Part shown: one piece after another, positions 4,154-5,070 of the stretch | Numbering within the stretch: the first letter of the stretch is position 1 | Layout: each line of letters starts with the position of its first letter | From: a bacterium | Lineage (GTDB): Bacteria > Bacteroidota > Bacteroidia > Cytophagales > Thermonemataceae | Assembly: GCA_025362415.1 (NCBI GenBank) | Contig: JANYGM010000121.1 | Coordinates: 1-5,070 of the forward strand | DNA: 5,070 bases | Reading direction: 5' to 3' | Notes under the pieces: generated by a model | Databases searched by the model: none | Told to the model about the DNA's origin: nothing | What the model saw: the letters and a program-made list of their open reading frames with translations, nothing else | Program-made: the position numbers and the translations under genes

Positions 4154-5070
4154 CTATTGTTTAGCTAATCTCTTAGTAATTCTACCGTTTGTAGTCTTCA
4201 CTTCTAACAAATAGATACCATTAGCAAACTTATCAAGAGAAATAGTCATCAAATTACTGTTGTTTTCAGAAGTAAATACAACTTTACCTTGTGCGTCATA
4301 AACACGTACAGATGATTTAATCATATTTATTGTACCAAAATCAACATTAAAATCACTACTAGAAGGGTTAGGAGAAACTTTAACCAAATTAGCTAAAGAA
4401 TTATCTACACTTGTGATACTAGGAGGATTGATAACTAACGTATAAGGAACAGGCGCATTAGCACAACCACCAACATTAGTAGCTATTACCACAAATGTTA
4501 AAGATGTAGAAAGCGTAGGCGTTCCAGAAAGCAAACCAGTAGCATTATTAAAGCTTAAACCAATAGCTGATAAAACACTTGAAGGTGTTGTGATGCTATA
4601 AGTATAAGTACCTGTAACACCTGTACCAGTAAATTGCTGACTATAAGCTGCACCTACTGTAGCTCTTACAAGTGTGCCAGCAGAAGCAACCGCAGGAGCA
4701 AGTGTAAGCGTAGGAAGACTTGGACAAACAGGAGCAACATTCACCGTAAATGTATAAGATTGCGTAGCAGTACAACTTACAGAAGTTTGAGCAGTTACTA
4801 CATAAGTAGCAGATGCTGTAGCAGCTGTAGGCGTTCCACTGATAGCTCCTGTAGTACCATTAAGTGTAAGACCAGCAGGCAAAGCAGGAGAAACTGCATA
4901 AGCAAGCGTCCCAGAGCTAGCAGTAGCACCACCATTTAAGCTATAAGCCGTTCCTACAATAGCATTAGGAGAGATTACAACCGTATTCGTAAACGTGATT
5001 GTAGGACAACCCGCAGCATTGATAGCGAAAGTATAGTTTTGAGTTGCATTACAAGCGACAACAGTTTGCA
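4154..5070 (-). CDS. Secreted multi-repeat putative-Ig protein with T9SS C-terminal sorting domain (5' partial)
   Basis: The frame stays open from the stop at 4154-4156 to the window edge, giving 304 visible residues. The leftward TTG at 4880-4882 is an internal leucine, not a start. The visible part begins with QTVVACNATQNYTF, repeated 93 residues later as QTSVSCTATQSYTF. Each lies near a He_PIG-type putative-Ig signature (LPAGLTLNGTTGAISGTPT; IGLSFNNATGLLSGTPT). Paired cysteines recur. The last 80 or so residues form a type A T9SS sorting domain: VSPNPSSSDFNV, VRVYDAQGKVV, LDKFANGIYLLEV and the basic end RITKRLAKQ. Such tails direct passage through the outer membrane by the type IX system and are then removed (family knowledge). 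The protein is therefore probably a large surface or secreted protein, perhaps adhesin-like; its specific role is not visible. Composition is rich in T, A, S, V and G, and the DNA is less AT-rich than its neighbours, as expected for such repeats. A terminator follows at 4010-4050. Confidence 0.9.
   Translation of the reverse strand, partial: QTVVACNATQNYTFAINAAGCPTITFTNTVVISPNAIVGTAYSLNGGATASSGTLAYAVSPALPAGLTLNGTTGAISGTPTAATASATYVVTAQTSVSCTATQSYTFTVNVAPVCPSLPTLTLAPAVASAGTLVRATVGAAYSQQFTGTGVTGTYTYSITTPSSVLSAIGLSFNNATGLLSGTPTLSTSLTFVVIATNVGGCANAPVPYTLVINPPSITSVDNSLANLVKVSPNPSSSDFNVDFGTINMIKSSVRVYDAQGKVVFTSENNSNLMTISLDKFANGIYLLEVKTTNGRITKRLAKQ

Noticed and set aside
4880..4882. TTG as the start of a 242-residue protein
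   Set aside because: The same frame continues without a stop to the window edge and encodes another copy of the same repeat, so this is an internal leucine codon.
4634..4939. Plus-strand 101-codon frame rich in serine, arginine and cysteine
   Set aside because: It is antisense to the repeat-rich secreted-protein gene and its odd composition follows from that gene's codon use.

Overview
The window is AT-rich and all credible genes lie on the minus strand. It looks like Bacteroidota, probably a Cytophagales-type organism (inference). The clearest sign is the gene at the right edge, which ends in a C-terminal sorting domain of the type IX secretion system, a system restricted to that phylum. 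The lack of Shine-Dalgarno sequences before the starts and the several intergenic palindromes agree with this.

Layout, in transcription order (right to left). Positions 5070-4154 hold the 3' part of a gene for a secreted protein with putative-Ig (He_PIG-like) repeats and a T9SS tail; its 5' end is outside the window. Positions 4153-3473 are about 680 bases without a credible gene. They hold a GC-rich tag just after the stop codon, several perfect or near-perfect hairpins, a strong bidirectional terminator, and an 11-copy array of an exact 21-bp repeat. Next comes a compact three-gene run: a predicted metallopeptidase with a VWA-like domain (3472-2150), an Rpn-like PD-(D/E)XK nuclease (2110-1280) and an MscS-type mechanosensitive channel (1267-125). 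Gaps of 39 and 12 bases suggest co-transcription. Left of the channel gene are a second GC-rich tag and a GC-rich hairpin that resembles a dispersed repeat.

The most interesting item is the Rpn-like gene. Rpn proteins have been reported to be toxins (RpnL) held in check by a separately translated C-terminal fragment (RpnS), whose helix carries a four-residue repeat of variable copy number. This gene has three identical 12-bp units encoding KLEG-type repeats in its C-terminal helix, and in-frame internal ATG codons (residues 201 and 217) just before them. It is therefore a candidate gene-within-gene toxin/antitoxin from a different phylum than the studied examples. The second point of interest is the 3533-3848 block in front of the VWA gene, where a 21-bp minisatellite abuts a 14-bp GAAA-loop hairpin and a hairpin that pairs fully only in minus-strand RNA. 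The three co-directional genes have no established joint function; a shared role in defence or stress is speculation.
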